Positions 45,083 through 56,333 are shown, counted from the stretch's first letter. The stretch: DNA of 64,000 nucleotides from Xanthobacter aminoxidans (GCF_023571765.1 NZ_JAMJXC010000003.1:419405-483404); one strand, 5' to 3'. Program-made: numbers and translations. The notes: generated by a model not told the origin, from the sequence alone.

Positions 45083-45778
45083 ATGCTGAAGGTGGAAAAC
45101 CTCGACCTCTATTACGGCGCCGCCCACACCCTGAAGAAGGTGTCGGTCTCCGCCGAGGCGGGCAAGGTGACGTGCGTGCTCGGCCGCAACGGCGTGGGCA
45201 AGACCTCGCTGCTGCGCGCCATCGTCGGCCAGCGGCCCATCGCCGGCGGCTCCATCACGCTGGACGGCAAGGAGATTTCGAAGCTCTCCACGCCCGACCG
45301 CGCGGCGATGGGCATCGGCTTCGTGCCGCAGGGGCGGGAGGTGTTCCCACTGCTCTCGGTGAAGGAAAATCTGGAGACGGGATACGCCCGCCTGTCCAGC
45401 AAGGAGAAGTTCGTGCCGCAGGAGGTGTTCGACCTCTTCCCGGTGCTGAAATCCATGCTGCGCCGTCGCGGCGGCGATCTCTCCGGCGGGCAGCAGCAGC
45501 AGCTCGCCATCGGCCGGGCCCTCGTCACCCGCCCGCGCCTGCTGGTGCTGGACGAGCCGACGGAGGGCATCCAGCCCTCCATCATCAAGGACATCGGCCG
45601 CGCCATCTCCTATCTCAGGGACAAGGGCGACATGGCCATCGTGCTGGTGGAGCAGTATTTCGAGTTCGCCCGCGACCTCGCCGACAGCTTCATCCTGATG
45701 GACCGGGGCGAGGTGGTGGCAAGCGGTGACAGGAGTGGGCTGGATGGCGACGATGTTCGCCGCCTCATGGCGATCTGA
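45083..45778 (+). CDS. urtE: Urea ABC transporter ATP-binding protein UrtE
   Basis: 231-residue LivF-type ATPase. Walker A GRNGVGKTS, Q-loop GFVPQGREVFPLLSV, signature LSGGQQQQLAIGRAL, Walker B LLVLDEPTEGIQPS and switch EQYFEFAR. The ribosome site GGGGAGG overlaps the end of urtD. Its last 35 bases overlap the start of ureD, linking urea import and urease genes into one transcription unit. Confidence 0.96.
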   Translation: MLKVENLDLYYGAAHTLKKVSVSAEAGKVTCVLGRNGVGKTSLLRAIVGQRPIAGGSITLDGKEISKLSTPDRAAMGIGFVPQGREVFPLLSVKENLETGYARLSSKEKFVPQEVFDLFPVLKSMLRRRGGDLSGGQQQQLAIGRALVTRPRLLVLDEPTEGIQPSIIKDIGRAISYLRDKGDMAIVLVEQYFEFARDLADSFILMDRGEVVASGDRSGLDGDDVRRLMAI

Positions 45779-46601
45779 CGCCACGTCGGCTCCCCTCCCG
45801 CCCCAGCGCCAGCGCAGCGAAGGCCGGGTCCGCATCGCCGGTGCGCGGTTCGGCGCGGTAACGCGCGTCGCCGACCTTGCGGAAGGCGGCGCCATGCGCG
45901 TGCGGGTACCGCGCGGCGGGCCGGGGCTGGAAGCCGTCATCGTCAACACTGCCGGCGGGGTCTGCTGCGGCGACCGCTTCACGATCGAAGCCTCGGCCGG
46001 GCAGTGCGCGCACCTCACGGTGGCAACCCCGGCCGCGGAGAAGGTCTATCGCTCCGATGGCTCTTTGGCGGAGATTTCCGTGTCGCTGGCAGCGCAGCAG
46101 GGCGCACGGCTGGAATGGTTGCCACAGGAAACCATCCTGTTCGACCGCGCCCGGCTGAAGCGCCGCTACGCGGTGGACCTCGCGCCCGACGCCACCTTCC
46201 TCTCCTTCGAGGGGCTCATGCTGGGCCGCCTTGCCCATGGCGACGTGATGGGGGAGGGGCATCTTGAGGATCATTGGCGCATCCGACGCGGCGGCGCGCT
46301 GGTGTATGCCGATGCCTTCCGCTTGTCCGGCCCCATCGGCGCGCTGCTGGAGCGGCCGGCCGTCGCGGGTGGCGCGCGGGCGCTGGCGACGCTCCTCTAC
46401 ATCGCGCCCGACGCCGAGGCACGGCTGGAGGAAGCGCGCGTCCTCGTGGAGAACGTGCCCTGCGAGGCCGGGGCCAGCGCCTGGAACGGCATTCTCGCCG
46501 TGCGCTGGCTCGCTCCCGACATCGGGACGTTGCGCCGCGCCGCAACCTCGTTTCTGATGGCTTTCCGAAAGGCCCCGCTCCCCCGCGTGTGGGCCACCTG
46601 A
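45744..46601 (+). CDS. ureD: Urease accessory protein UreD
   Basis: 285-residue scaffold (UreH/UreD) that binds apo-urease with UreF and UreG and channels nickel. Conserved [41 protein letters not shown] and [13 protein letters not shown]. Start ATG 45744 is preferred because AGGAG sits 8 bases upstream; an earlier in-frame GTG exists at 45726. Overlaps urtE by 35 bases. Confidence 0.95.
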   Translation: MATMFAASWRSDATSAPLPPQRQRSEGRVRIAGARFGAVTRVADLAEGGAMRVRVPRGGPGLEAVIVNTAGGVCCGDRFTIEASAGQCAHLTVATPAAEKVYRSDGSLAEISVSLAAQQGARLEWLPQETILFDRARLKRRYAVDLAPDATFLSFEGLMLGRLAHGDVMGEGHLEDHWRIRRGGALVYADAFRLSGPIGALLERPAVAGGARALATLLYIAPDAEARLEEARVLVENVPCEAGASAWNGILAVRWLAPDIGTLRRAATSFLMAFRKAPLPRVWAT

Positions 46602-46623
46602 TGCTCGTTCGAGGAGAGATGCC

Positions 46624-47244
46624 GTGCTGCTGACGCCGCGCGAGAAGGACAAGCTCCTGGTCGCCATGGCCGCCGAGGTGGCGCGCAAGCGCCTCGCCCG
46701 CGGCGTGAAGCTGAATCACCCGGAGGCGGTCGCGCTCATCACCGACTTCGTGGTGGAGGGCGCGCGCGACGGGCGCACCGTCGCCGAGCTGATGGAGGCC
46801 GGCGCCAAGGTGCTCACCTCGGATCAGGTGATGGAAGGCATCGCCGAGATGATCCACGACATCCAGGTGGAGGCGACCTTTCCGGACGGCACCAAGCTCG
46901 TCACGGTCCACCACCCCATCCGCGGCACCCCCTCCGAGACGGTCCCCGGCGAATTGCTGCCGCAGGAAGGCGACATTCATTTCAACGAGGGCGCCGAGCG
47001 GGTTCACCTCACCGTCGCCAATACCGGCGACCGGCCGATCCAGGTGGGCAGCCACTACCACTTCTTCGAGACCAACCCGGCGCTGGACTTCGACCGGGAC
47101 AAGGCGCGCGGCATGCGCCTCGACATCGCCCCCGGCACCGCCGTGCGCTTCGAGCCCGGCGCGACGCGGGACGTGACGCTGGTGCCGTTCGGCGGCAAGC
47201 GCGAGGTCTACGGCTTCCGCGCGGCGGTTCAGGGAGGACTGTGA
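46624..47244 (+). CDS. ureAB: Fused urease gamma-beta subunit (UreA-UreB)
   Basis: 206-residue fusion of the two small urease subunits. Residues 1-100 are UreA ([40 protein letters not shown]); residues ~106-206 are UreB ([48 protein letters not shown]). The joint carries no stop or start, so this is a genuine fusion as in some alphaproteobacteria and in Helicobacter. Starts with GTG 46624; an AGGAGA site lies upstream. No separate ureB exists nearby. Confidence 0.96.
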   Translation: MLLTPREKDKLLVAMAAEVARKRLARGVKLNHPEAVALITDFVVEGARDGRTVAELMEAGAKVLTSDQVMEGIAEMIHDIQVEATFPDGTKLVTVHHPIRGTPSETVPGELLPQEGDIHFNEGAERVHLTVANTGDRPIQVGSHYHFFETNPALDFDRDKARGMRLDIAPGTAVRFEPGATRDVTLVPFGGKREVYGFRAAVQGGL

Positions 47245-47245
47245 C

Positions 47246-47602
47246 ATGGCGGTTCAGCACTATTCCGGCGGATGCCAGTGCGGCGCTGTCCACTATGAAG
47301 TGGATGTCGATCTCGATCGCACGGTGACCTGCAACTGTTCCCGCTGCCGGCGCGTCGGCGGCATCCTTGCCTTCGCCCCGGCAAGCGCCTTCACCCTCAC
47401 GTCGGGGGAGGGGAAGACCACCGAATATCTCTTCAACACCGGCAAGATCCATCACCTGTTCTGCACCTCCTGCGGCATCGAATCCTTCGCCCGCGGCACG
47501 GCGCCGGATGGCACCGAGACGGTGGCGGTGAACGCGCGCTGCCTCGACGGCGTGGATGTGAAGAGCCTTCACCCCATCGAATACGACGGCGCCAGCAAGT
47601 AA
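47246..47602 (+). CDS. GFA/CENP-V family zinc protein inside the urease operon
   Basis: 118-residue protein of the glutathione-dependent formaldehyde-activating (GFA, DUF636) fold. All zinc motifs are present: CQCGAV near residue 11, CNCSRC near 32 and CTSCG near 74. Starts one base after the ureAB stop, and ureC follows after 38 bases. GFA-fold proteins have uncertain activity; in this place it could handle metal or a thiol adduct, but nothing in the sequence shows a role in urease assembly. Confidence 0.88.
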   Translation: MAVQHYSGGCQCGAVHYEVDVDLDRTVTCNCSRCRRVGGILAFAPASAFTLTSGEGKTTEYLFNTGKIHHLFCTSCGIESFARGTAPDGTETVAVNARCLDGVDVKSLHPIEYDGASK

Positions 47603-47640
47603 TCCCCGGCCCGCATGCGCGAGATTTCAGGAGCGAGACC

Positions 47641-49353
<1,713 letters not shown>

Positions 49354-49362
49354 GCGAATATC

Positions 49363-49392
49363 GCCACGGCGCGGCGGAACCTTCGCCGTGGC
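49363..49392 (+). terminator. Hairpin after ureC, exclusive with the dps leader hairpin
   Basis: GCCACGGCG (49363-49371) pairs perfectly with CGCCGTGGC (49384-49392) over a 12-base loop, 9 bases after the ureC stop. No T-tract follows. Its right arm shares GTGGC (49388-49392) with the left arm of the next hairpin, so both cannot form at once. Confidence 0.65.
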
Positions 49393-49438
49393 TCCTCGTT
49401 GCAGCGGGTGTTGCAACCCGCTTCGTTTGAGGAGCCAC
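49388..49438 (+). promoter_or_regulatory. dps leader hairpin sequestering the ribosome binding site
   Basis: GTGGCTCCTC (49388-49397) pairs perfectly with GAGGAGCCAC (49429-49438), which contains the dps ribosome binding site GAGGAG (8 bases before ATG 49443). An inner stem GCGGGT/ACCCGC (49404-49421) stacks inside. Formation of the upstream hairpin at 49363-49392 would free the site. The pattern is that of a translational switch, inferred from pairing only. Confidence 0.65.
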
Positions 49439-49442
49439 ACCC

Positions 49443-49982
49443 ATGGCCGTCGTTCGTTCATTGACCAAGAAGCCGGCGAAGACCGCCGCCCTCGCGACCC
49501 CCACCGATCTCGACAGCGCCAAGGCACAGAAGGTGGCGGATGCCATCAATCGCGTTCTGGCCGACAGCTTCGTGCTGTACCTCAAGACCAAGAACTTCCA
49601 CTGGCACGTCAGCGGCAAGCATTTCCGCGACTACCACCTGCTGCTGGACGAGCAGGCCGCGACCATCGAGGCCACCATCGACCCGCTGGCCGAGCGCGTG
49701 CGCAAGATCGGCTGCCGGACGGTGCATTCCTACGGCGAGATCCTGAAGCTCACCGGCCTTAAGGAGAACAACGAGCCCTACGTTTCGCCCGAGGCCATGT
49801 TCGCGGAGCTGATCGCCGACAACAAGGCGGCCATCAAGACCATGCGCGAGGCCCACGAGATCTGCGACGAGGCGGAGGACATTGCCACCGCCAGCCTGCT
49901 GGAAGAATATGTGGACGAGGCCGAGAAGCGCCTGTGGTTCCTGTTCGAGACCAACCAGAATCGGCAGGACAGCGCCACCTGA
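49443..49982 (+). CDS. dps: Dps family ferritin-like DNA protection protein
   Basis: 179-residue four-helix Dps protein. The ferroxidase residues are in the conserved LYLKTKNFHWHVSGKHFRDYHLLLDEQ (shown here as KNFHWHVSGKHFRDYH), with further DPLAERVRKIG and SLLEEYVDEAEKRLWFL. Dps dodecamers store iron and protect DNA; the Lys/Ala-rich N-terminal tail (TKKPAKTAA) may bind DNA. It is inserted between ureC and ureE on the same strand, and its ribosome site lies in a stable hairpin. Confidence 0.93.
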   Translation: MAVVRSLTKKPAKTAALATPTDLDSAKAQKVADAINRVLADSFVLYLKTKNFHWHVSGKHFRDYHLLLDEQAATIEATIDPLAERVRKIGCRTVHSYGEILKLTGLKENNEPYVSPEAMFAELIADNKAAIKTMREAHEICDEAEDIATASLLEEYVDEAEKRLWFLFETNQNRQDSAT

Positions 49983-50046
49983 GCGCAGCCGGAACCCGCG
50001 AAGGCGGTGGGGCAGGGCGCTCGGGTGGCTGTACCGGAGTAACCCG

Positions 50047-50793
50047 ATGATCCGCGCCACCACCGTCGTCCGCCGTCCCGCCGTCCGCCCGGAAAGGGTG
50101 GCGGACGAGATCACCCTCGATCACCACGCGCGCCACCGCCGCCGCTTCGCCTTCACGGCGGACGGCGGCCTCTCCTTCCTGCTCGACCTCGACAAGGCGA
50201 CGGTTCTGGACGACGGCGACGCGGTGAAGCTGGAGGACGGGCGCCTCGTCCGTATCAAGGCGGCCGCCGAGGATCTGGTGGAGGTCACCACCGCCAATCC
50301 GCTGCGTCTGATGAAGGTGGCTTGGCACCTCGGGAACCGGCATGTGCCGGCGGAGATCACCGAAACCGCCGTCTATTTCGTGGACGACCATGTGCTGACC
50401 GAGATGGTGCGTGGCCTGGGCGCCGGCGTCGCCAAGGTGACGCGCCCGTTCCGCCCGGAGAAGGGCGCCTACGAGGCGGCGGAAGCCCATGGCGGGCACG
50501 GCCACGCGCACGAGCCTCACGGGCACGAGCACCATGGACATGAACACCATGGTCACGAGCATCATGGACATGAGCACGGCCATGAGCACCACGGTCACGA
50601 GCATCATGACCATGACCACGCTCACGGCGACGCTTGCGGGTGCGGACACGATCATGCGCACCATGATCATTCCCATCATGACCATGCCCATCACGACCAT
50701 AAGCACGAGCACGGCCACGAGCACGGCCATGACCATGCCGCCGAAGGTCATGTCCACGGCCCGGGCTGCGGGCACGACCACAAGCATGGCTGA
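50047..50793 (+). CDS. ureE: Urease accessory protein UreE with a very long His-rich tail
   Basis: 248-residue nickel metallochaperone. Residues 1-140 are the normal two UreE domains ([34 protein letters not shown] with the conserved metal-binding His; [16 protein letters not shown]). From about residue 148 a tail of some 100 residues contains about 47 histidines in [15 protein letters not shown] repeats, plus Asp/Glu and a CGCGHDH segment with two cysteines. Well-studied UreE tails are shorter (about 15 residues with ten His in Klebsiella). The tail probably stores nickel. Start ATG 50047; the stop overlaps ureF by 8 bases. Confidence 0.94.
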   Translation: MIRATTVVRRPAVRPERVADEITLDHHARHRRRFAFTADGGLSFLLDLDKATVLDDGDAVKLEDGRLVRIKAAAEDLVEVTTANPLRLMKVAWHLGNRHVPAEITETAVYFVDDHVLTEMVRGLGAGVAKVTRPFRPEKGAYEAAEAHGGHGHAHEPHGHEHHGHEHHGHEHHGHEHGHEHHGHEHHDHDHAHGDACGCGHDHAHHDHSHHDHAHHDHKHEHGHEHGHDHAAEGHVHGPGCGHDHKHG

Positions 50794-51465
50794 CCAGCCC
50801 GACCTGCTGCCCCTCTTCGCGTGGCTCTCGCCGTCGTTTCCGGTGGGGGCCTATGCCTATTCCCATGCCCTGGAATGGGCGGTGGAGGCCGGCGAGGTGA
50901 AGGACGAGGCGAGTCTTGCGGCGCAGGTGTCGGACCTGATGCGCCTCGGATTCGGCCGTTCAGACGGCATCCTCCTGGCCCACGCCTGGCGGGCGGCCAC
51001 GGCGGGAGACGGGGCAGCGCTCGGCGAGGTGAACGCACTCGCCGTCTGCCTCGCACCATCCGCCGAACTCAGGCTGGAAACCTGCCAGCAGGGCCGGTCC
51101 TTCCTCGATGCGGTTCGCGCGGCGTGGCCGTCCCCTGCGCTCGAGACGGCGGCGGGCGCCCTCTCCGGCGAGGTCGCCTATCCGGTCGCGGTGGGGCTGG
51201 CGGCGGGGGCGCATGGCATTCCGCTCGGGCCGACGCTCGAAGGCTTTCTTCTGGCGCTGGTGCAGGCGCTGGTGTCGTCGGGCATCCGCCTCGCCCCGGT
51301 GGGGCAGACGGCGGGCACCCGTGTCGTCGCCGGCCTTGCACCGGCCGTGCGGGCGCTTGCGGCGGACATTCCCGCTCTCACGCTGGATGATCTCGGCACG
51401 GCCACCTTCCGCGCCGATCTCGGCAGCTTTCGCCACGAAACCCAATATACGAGGCTGTTCCGCTC

Positions 51466-51469
<4 letters not shown>
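50786..51469 (+). CDS. ureF: Urease accessory protein UreF
   Basis: 227-residue helical protein bridging UreD and UreG in urease activation. Conserved [38 protein letters not shown] and the C-terminal [19 protein letters not shown]. Starts inside the 3' end of ureE and overlaps ureG by four bases (ATGA). Confidence 0.95.
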
Positions 51470-52089
<620 letters not shown>

Positions 52090-52092
52090 GCC

Positions 52093-52109
52093 GGCGGCTT
52101 CAGGCCGCC
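52093..52109 (+). terminator. Hairpin after ureG
   Basis: GGCGGC-TTCAG-GCCGCC, six perfect pairs, 3 bases after the ureG stop and 17 bases before the stop of the convergent secreted-protein gene. No T-tract is seen; the hairpin may serve both directions. Confidence 0.5.
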
Positions 52110-52126
52110 AGCTCCTTGAGGGCTTC

Positions 52127-52615
52127 TCAGCTCTTGGGCTTGCAGGCGGTCTCGAACTTGGTGACGGCCGGGCCGATGCCGGAGAGCGGGATGGCCTGCT
52201 TGGCGCCCTTCACTTCGATGGTGAGGGTGCCTGAGGCCTTGGTGAGCGCCTTGACATCCGCCATCTGGGTCGGCGCCTCCACATTCACCGCGTCGCCTTC
52301 CTCCATGGCCACCGCCTTGCCGGGGAAGCTCTTCTTCACGCTGCCCGCGCTCAGCACGATGGCGGTCTGGGCGCCGCGCGTCAGATCCTTCGAGCCGATC
52401 ATGGACTGGACGGTGATCGCAGACCCGTCCTTCTGGCAGAGGAAGAAGATCGCAGCCTTGTCGCTGTCGGGCACGCCGTAAACCAGAGCGGCGGTGTCCT
52501 CGCTGTCCTGGATGTGCCAGATCATCTTCTCCGCCGGCTTCTCCTGCGCGGGAGCGGCGATGGCGGGGGCCGAGATGGCAACCAGAGCGGCGGCGGCGAG
52601 CACGGAACGAAGCAT
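52127..52615 (-). CDS. Secreted protein, paralogue of the gene upstream
   Basis: 162-residue protein with a signal peptide (MLRSVLAAAALVAISAPAIA). The mature part has LVYGVPDSDKAAIFFLCQKD near the start, a central SVKKSFPGKAVAMEEG, and the final ISGIGPAVTKFETACKPKS-like segment (seen as PAVTKFETACKPKS). Its shape (a VYG or FGLP strand, one Cys in the first third, PLAG/PLSG then a closing Cys) matches the next protein, so they are probable tandem duplicates. Function unknown; the two cysteines may form a disulfide in the periplasm. Confidence 0.72.
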   Translation of the reverse strand: MLRSVLAAAALVAISAPAIAAPAQEKPAEKMIWHIQDSEDTAALVYGVPDSDKAAIFFLCQKDGSAITVQSMIGSKDLTRGAQTAIVLSAGSVKKSFPGKAVAMEEGDAVNVEAPTQMADVKALTKASGTLTIEVKGAKQAIPLSGIGPAVTKFETACKPKS

Positions 52616-52688
52616 GTCAGGGTCCCTTTTGCGGCGGCGGATCATACCGGCTCGATCCAAAAGGGAAAGATGCCAGCCTGCCGTAAAG

Positions 52689-53261
52689 TTACCTGCGCTC
52701 GGCAGGCGCGGGCATGGCGGTGAGGCAGGCGCGGCGGAAGTCCGGCAGCTTGGGCTTGGCTCCGGCGAGCGGATAGGTCTCGGTGGCACCGGGCAGGCGC
52801 ACGACGAGATTGTCCGCGTCCGAGAAGAGGTCGAGAACGCGGCCGTCCAACGCGACCGCCGCCTCCACCACCACCTTGCCTTCGGCTGAACCCCGGAAGG
52901 CGGAGGCCGCCAGCTCCAGATGCCGCTTGCCGGCGGCGAGGGAGAGGGCGACGCCGTCGCCCGCCTTCACCTTGCCAGAGGCCACTTCCGCGGTGAACTG
53001 GATCAGCTGCGCGCCCGGCTGGCAGGAGACGGCGAACACCGGGTCGGCGGTGCGGGGCAGGCCGAAGCGCAGCACATAGGTCTCATCGACCTTGACGACC
53101 AGCCAGATCCGGGGGTCCGCCTTGGCCTCAGCCTTTTTGGAATCGGATTTCCCGCCGGTCTTGCCGGTGGATTTGGGGGCAGCCTCGCCCGAGACCGGCG
53201 CGAGCACACACGCTGCGGCTATCGCCAGGATCGCGCACCGGCCGTAGAACCATCCACCCAT
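52689..53261 (-). CDS. Secreted protein, paralogue of the gene downstream
   Basis: 190-residue protein with a signal peptide (CAILAIAAACVLAPVSGEAA) and a lysine/glycine-rich linker (KSTGKTGGKSDSKKAEAKAD). The domain (residues 70-190) shows VLRFGLPRTADPVFAVSCQP, ASAFRGSAEGKVVVEAAVALD and PLAGAKPKLPDFRRACLTAM, parallel to the downstream protein. The two lie 73 bases apart on the same strand. Start ATG 53261, right before the signal peptide. I recognise no described family. Confidence 0.7.
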   Translation of the reverse strand: MGGWFYGRCAILAIAAACVLAPVSGEAAPKSTGKTGGKSDSKKAEAKADPRIWLVVKVDETYVLRFGLPRTADPVFAVSCQPGAQLIQFTAEVASGKVKAGDGVALSLAAGKRHLELAASAFRGSAEGKVVVEAAVALDGRVLDLFSDADNLVVRLPGATETYPLAGAKPKLPDFRRACLTAMPAPAERR

Positions 53262-53452
53262 CGCCACCGGGTCCTTGCCCCTCGCCGCACGATCGACAGG
53301 CTTGGCGACCGGCGGACGGACCTCCGATCTCCGAATCACAACTGTCGACTGGTGTTTGCTTCCCCCGCAGCCATCGCATATCACGGCCTCCGGCCGCCCG
53401 CGACATCGGGCAGGGAGCCCTGCGGCAAAAAATGTTGAAACCCCATTCCCAT

Positions 53453-54208
53453 ATGGCGCGCGACGGCGAACAGGACGCCGGCCGCCGCATGCGGCTCGAC
53501 CGCCTGCTGGTGGAGCGCGGCCTGTTCGACAGCCGCGCCCGCGCCCAGGCGGCGCTGGCCGCCGGGCTGGTGAAGGTAGACGGGGTCGTAGTGGCCAAGG
53601 CTTCGGCGGAGGTCGGCGTCGGTGCGCACATCGAGGCGGAAGACGTCCACGACTACGTGTCGCGCGGCGCGCTCAAGCTCGCGGCGGGCCTCGACGCCTT
53701 CGCCATTGATCCCGCCGGGGCCGAGGCGCTGGATGTCGGCTCCTCCACCGGCGGCTTCACCGAGGTGTTGCTGCGGCGCGGCGCGCGCCGGGTGCATGCG
53801 GTGGATGTGGGGCGCGACCAGTTCCATGCCCGCCTGAGGGACGATCCGCGCGTCCGCCTGTTCGAGGAAACGGATATCCGCACCTTCGATCCCGCTTTGG
53901 TGCCTGAAGGCTTCGACCTCGTCGTCATCGACGTCAGCTTCATTCCACTCGCGCTGGTATTGCCTGCCGCCCTCGCGCTTGCCGCGCCCACCTCACGGCT
54001 GGTGGCGCTGGTGAAGCCGCAGTTCGAGGCGGGGCGGGCCTTCGTCCGCAAGGGCGTGGTGCGCGACGCGGCGGTGCGGGACGAGGTCTGCGCCAGGGTG
54101 GAGCAGGAGATCGCGGCGCTGGGCTGGCGCCTTCTCGGCCGCATCCCGTCGCCCATCGCGGGCGGCGACGGCAATCAGGAATATCTCGTGGGGGCGATCC
54201 GATCGTGA
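53453..54208 (+). CDS. tlyA: TlyA family rRNA methyltransferase
   Basis: 251-residue protein: an S4 RNA-binding domain (LDRLLVERGLFDSRARAQAAL) followed by an FtsJ-type methyltransferase (ALDVGSSTGGFTEVLLRRGA; VIDVSFIPLALVLP; LVKPQFEAGRAFVRKGVVRD). TlyA methylates the 2'-OH of rRNA cytidines (family knowledge). Its TGA overlaps the GTG of the next gene. The start is uncertain: ATG 53432, 53453 or 53489 are all in frame and none has a clear ribosome site. Confidence 0.88.
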   Translation: MARDGEQDAGRRMRLDRLLVERGLFDSRARAQAALAAGLVKVDGVVVAKASAEVGVGAHIEAEDVHDYVSRGALKLAAGLDAFAIDPAGAEALDVGSSTGGFTEVLLRRGARRVHAVDVGRDQFHARLRDDPRVRLFEETDIRTFDPALVPEGFDLVVIDVSFIPLALVLPAALALAAPTSRLVALVKPQFEAGRAFVRKGVVRDAAVRDEVCARVEQEIAALGWRLLGRIPSPIAGGDGNQEYLVGAIRS

Positions 54209-55425
54209 CCGAGTTCCGCATCGAGCGCATGGGCGCGCAGGGCGATGGCATCGTCCGAGGCTCCGCTGGCCCCCTGTTCGCGCCCCTCACCCTCGCCGGG
54301 GAGCTGGTGCGCGGGGAGGCGGAGGGCGAGCGCATCCTCCTCGATGCCATCGTCGAGCCCAGCCCCGAGCGGGTGGAGCCTCCGTGTCCGCATTTCGGCC
54401 GCTGCGGCGGCTGCCTGCTCCAGCATTGGGAGCGCGCGCCCTATCTCGCCTGGAAGCGGCAGATGGTGGTGGATGCCCTCGCCCGCGAGGGGATCGAGGC
54501 GGACGTGGCCCCCACCATCGACGCCCATGGGGCTGGGCGGCGGCGGGTGATCTTCCACGCCCGCCAGTATGGGGCGCGCACCGTGGTCGGCTTTGCCGAG
54601 CGGAAGTCCCACGCCATGGTCGCCATCGACGCCTGCCCCGTGCTGGCGCCGGGCCTCGACCAGGCGCTGCCCGCCGCCCGCGCGGTGGCCGAGGCGCTGG
54701 CACCGCTCAAGAAGCCGCTCGATCTCCAGATCATCACCACCGATACCGGGCTGGACATGGATGTGCGCGGCTCCGGCCCGCTGCCGCCCGCGCTCCTCAC
54801 GGACCTCGCTGTCATCGCCGACCGCTTCCGCCTTGCGCGGCTGACGCGGCACGGCGAACTCGTCATCCAGCGCGAGCCGCCGCGCCTCGCCATGGGCCGG
54901 GCGCGGGTGGACCTGCCGCCGGCGGCCTTCCTCCAGGCGACGGCCGAGGGCGAGCGCGTGCTGGCGGATCATGTCGCGGCGGGCATGGTCGGTGCCCGCA
55001 AGGTGGCGGATCTGTTCGCCGGGGTCGGTACCTTCGCGCTGCGCCTTGCCGAGACGGCGCGCGTATTCGCCGCCGAAAGCCATGCGGGTGCGCTCGCCGC
55101 TCTGCTCAAGGCCGGCCACACGCCGGGCCTGAAGGGCGTGGACGGCGAGGCGCGTGACCTGTTCCGACGCCCGCTGATGGCGGCCGAGCTTGCCGCCTTC
55201 GATGCCGTGGTCATCGATCCGCCGCGGCAGGGCGCGGAGGCGCAGGCGCGCGAACTAGCGGCCTCGCGGCTCCCTCGCCTCGTCTATGTCTCCTGCAACG
55301 CTGCCACCTTCGCCCGGGATGCGGCGCTGCTCGTCGCGGGCGGGATGCGGCTGGAGGGCGTGGTGCCAGTGGACCAGTTCCGCTATTCGGCCCATGTGGA
55401 GCTAGTGGCGACCTTCTCGCGCTGA
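54205..55425 (+). CDS. Class I SAM-dependent RNA methyltransferase (RlmD/TrmA type)
   Basis: 406-residue RNA m5U methyltransferase family protein. An N-terminal TRAM-like region is followed by Fe-S cluster cysteines in PPCPHFGRCGGCLLQHW and a fourth in DACPVLAP. The methyltransferase core includes VADLFAGVGTFALRLAE, VVIDPPRQGAE and the catalytic cysteine in YVSCNAATFARDAALL. GTG start inside the tlyA stop. The target nucleotide (23S U747, U1939 or tRNA) cannot be fixed from sequence alone. Confidence 0.9.
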   Translation: MTEFRIERMGAQGDGIVRGSAGPLFAPLTLAGELVRGEAEGERILLDAIVEPSPERVEPPCPHFGRCGGCLLQHWERAPYLAWKRQMVVDALAREGIEADVAPTIDAHGAGRRRVIFHARQYGARTVVGFAERKSHAMVAIDACPVLAPGLDQALPAARAVAEALAPLKKPLDLQIITTDTGLDMDVRGSGPLPPALLTDLAVIADRFRLARLTRHGELVIQREPPRLAMGRARVDLPPAAFLQATAEGERVLADHVAAGMVGARKVADLFAGVGTFALRLAETARVFAAESHAGALAALLKAGHTPGLKGVDGEARDLFRRPLMAAELAAFDAVVIDPPRQGAEAQARELAASRLPRLVYVSCNAATFARDAALLVAGGMRLEGVVPVDQFRYSAHVELVATFSR

Positions 55426-55511
55426 GCCGTCCCGGCGGGCCTTCTCGAGCGAGAGCTGGGCTTGCGCGGCGCTTTGCGGTTTAATGCGGTGCAGCATCGA
55501 GGCTGCCCCAC

Positions 55512-56285
55512 ATGCTTTCCGACAACACACACTTCGGCGTCGATGGCGTCGAGACCCGCGCCGGCATCACGCCGGTGGAGGCGCGCGCCCTCGAAGGCAA
55601 GCGCCTGCGCTATTACGATTATTGCATGGTGGCCTTCGCGGTCATCCTGATCTGCTCGAACCTCGTCGGCGCCGCCAAGGTGTCGGTGGTGGAGCTGCCG
55701 CTCATCGGCCCGTTCGTGTTCGGTTCGGCGGTGCTGTTCTTTCCCCTGTCCTATGTGCTCGGCGACGTACTGACCGAGGTCTACGGCTATGCCCGCGCCC
55801 GCCGCATCGTGTGGGTGGGCTTCGCCGCCTCCGTCTATGCGGCGCTGATGACGGCCATCGTCGTCGCCATCCCGCCCGCGCCGGGCTGGACGGGGCAGGA
55901 CGCCGTCACCAGCGTGTTCGGCCAGACGCCCCGGATCTTCTTCGCCTCCATCCTCGCCTTCTGGTGCGGCGAGTTTGCCAACGCCTTCGTGCTGGCCTGG
56001 ATGAAGGTGCTCACCGGCGGCCGGATGCTGTGGACCCGCACCATCGGCTCCACCATCGTCGGGCAGGCCGTGGACAGCCTCATCTTCTACCCGCTCGCCT
56101 TCCTCGGCGTGTGGGACACCCACCTCGTGCTGACGGTGATGGTCTCCAACTACCTGCTCAAGGTGGGCTGGGAAGCGGTGCTCACCCCCGTCACCTACAA
56201 GATCGTCGGCTTCATGAAACGGCGGGAGGGGGTGGATGTCTATGACGTGGGTACGGACTTCACGCCGTTTCGGGTGAAGGTGTGA
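55512..56285 (+). CDS. Queuosine precursor transporter (YhhQ/VUT family)
   Basis: 257-residue inner-membrane protein with about six helices, matching the YhhQ family that imports queuine precursors. Typical segments are VFGSAVLFFPLSYVLGDVLTEVYGY, FWCGEFANAFVLAWMKVLTGGRMLWTRTIGST and IVGQAVDSLIFYPLAFLGVW. A GC hairpin follows the stop. Confidence 0.92.
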   Translation: MLSDNTHFGVDGVETRAGITPVEARALEGKRLRYYDYCMVAFAVILICSNLVGAAKVSVVELPLIGPFVFGSAVLFFPLSYVLGDVLTEVYGYARARRIVWVGFAASVYAALMTAIVVAIPPAPGWTGQDAVTSVFGQTPRIFFASILAFWCGEFANAFVLAWMKVLTGGRMLWTRTIGSTIVGQAVDSLIFYPLAFLGVWDTHLVLTVMVSNYLLKVGWEAVLTPVTYKIVGFMKRREGVDVYDVGTDFTPFRVKV

Positions 56286-56290
56286 GTGAA

Positions 56291-56311
56291 GGCCGGAGGG
56301 ACACTCCGGCC
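56291..56311. terminator. Bidirectional-type hairpin between convergent genes
   Basis: GGCCGGAG and CTCCGGCC pair perfectly around GGACA, between the stops at 56285 (+) and 56334 (-). No strong T-tract on either side. Confidence 0.55.
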
Positions 56312-56333
56312 TGAAGCATCTGCCGATCCGAGG

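Noticed and set aside
46624..47640. Apparent absence of ureB from the urease operon
   Set aside because: The beta subunit is present as the second half of the 206-residue fused UreA-UreB protein.
50489..50760. Met/Thr-rich reading of the His-tail DNA as an N-terminal extension of UreF
   Set aside because: It is the shifted frame of the UreE histidine repeats; UreF similarity starts at ATG 50786.
50488..50790. Short repeats in ureE taken as a CRISPR-like or tandem non-coding array
   Set aside because: The repeats are in frame, encode His/Glu/Gly units and vary at synonymous positions; there are no constant spacers.
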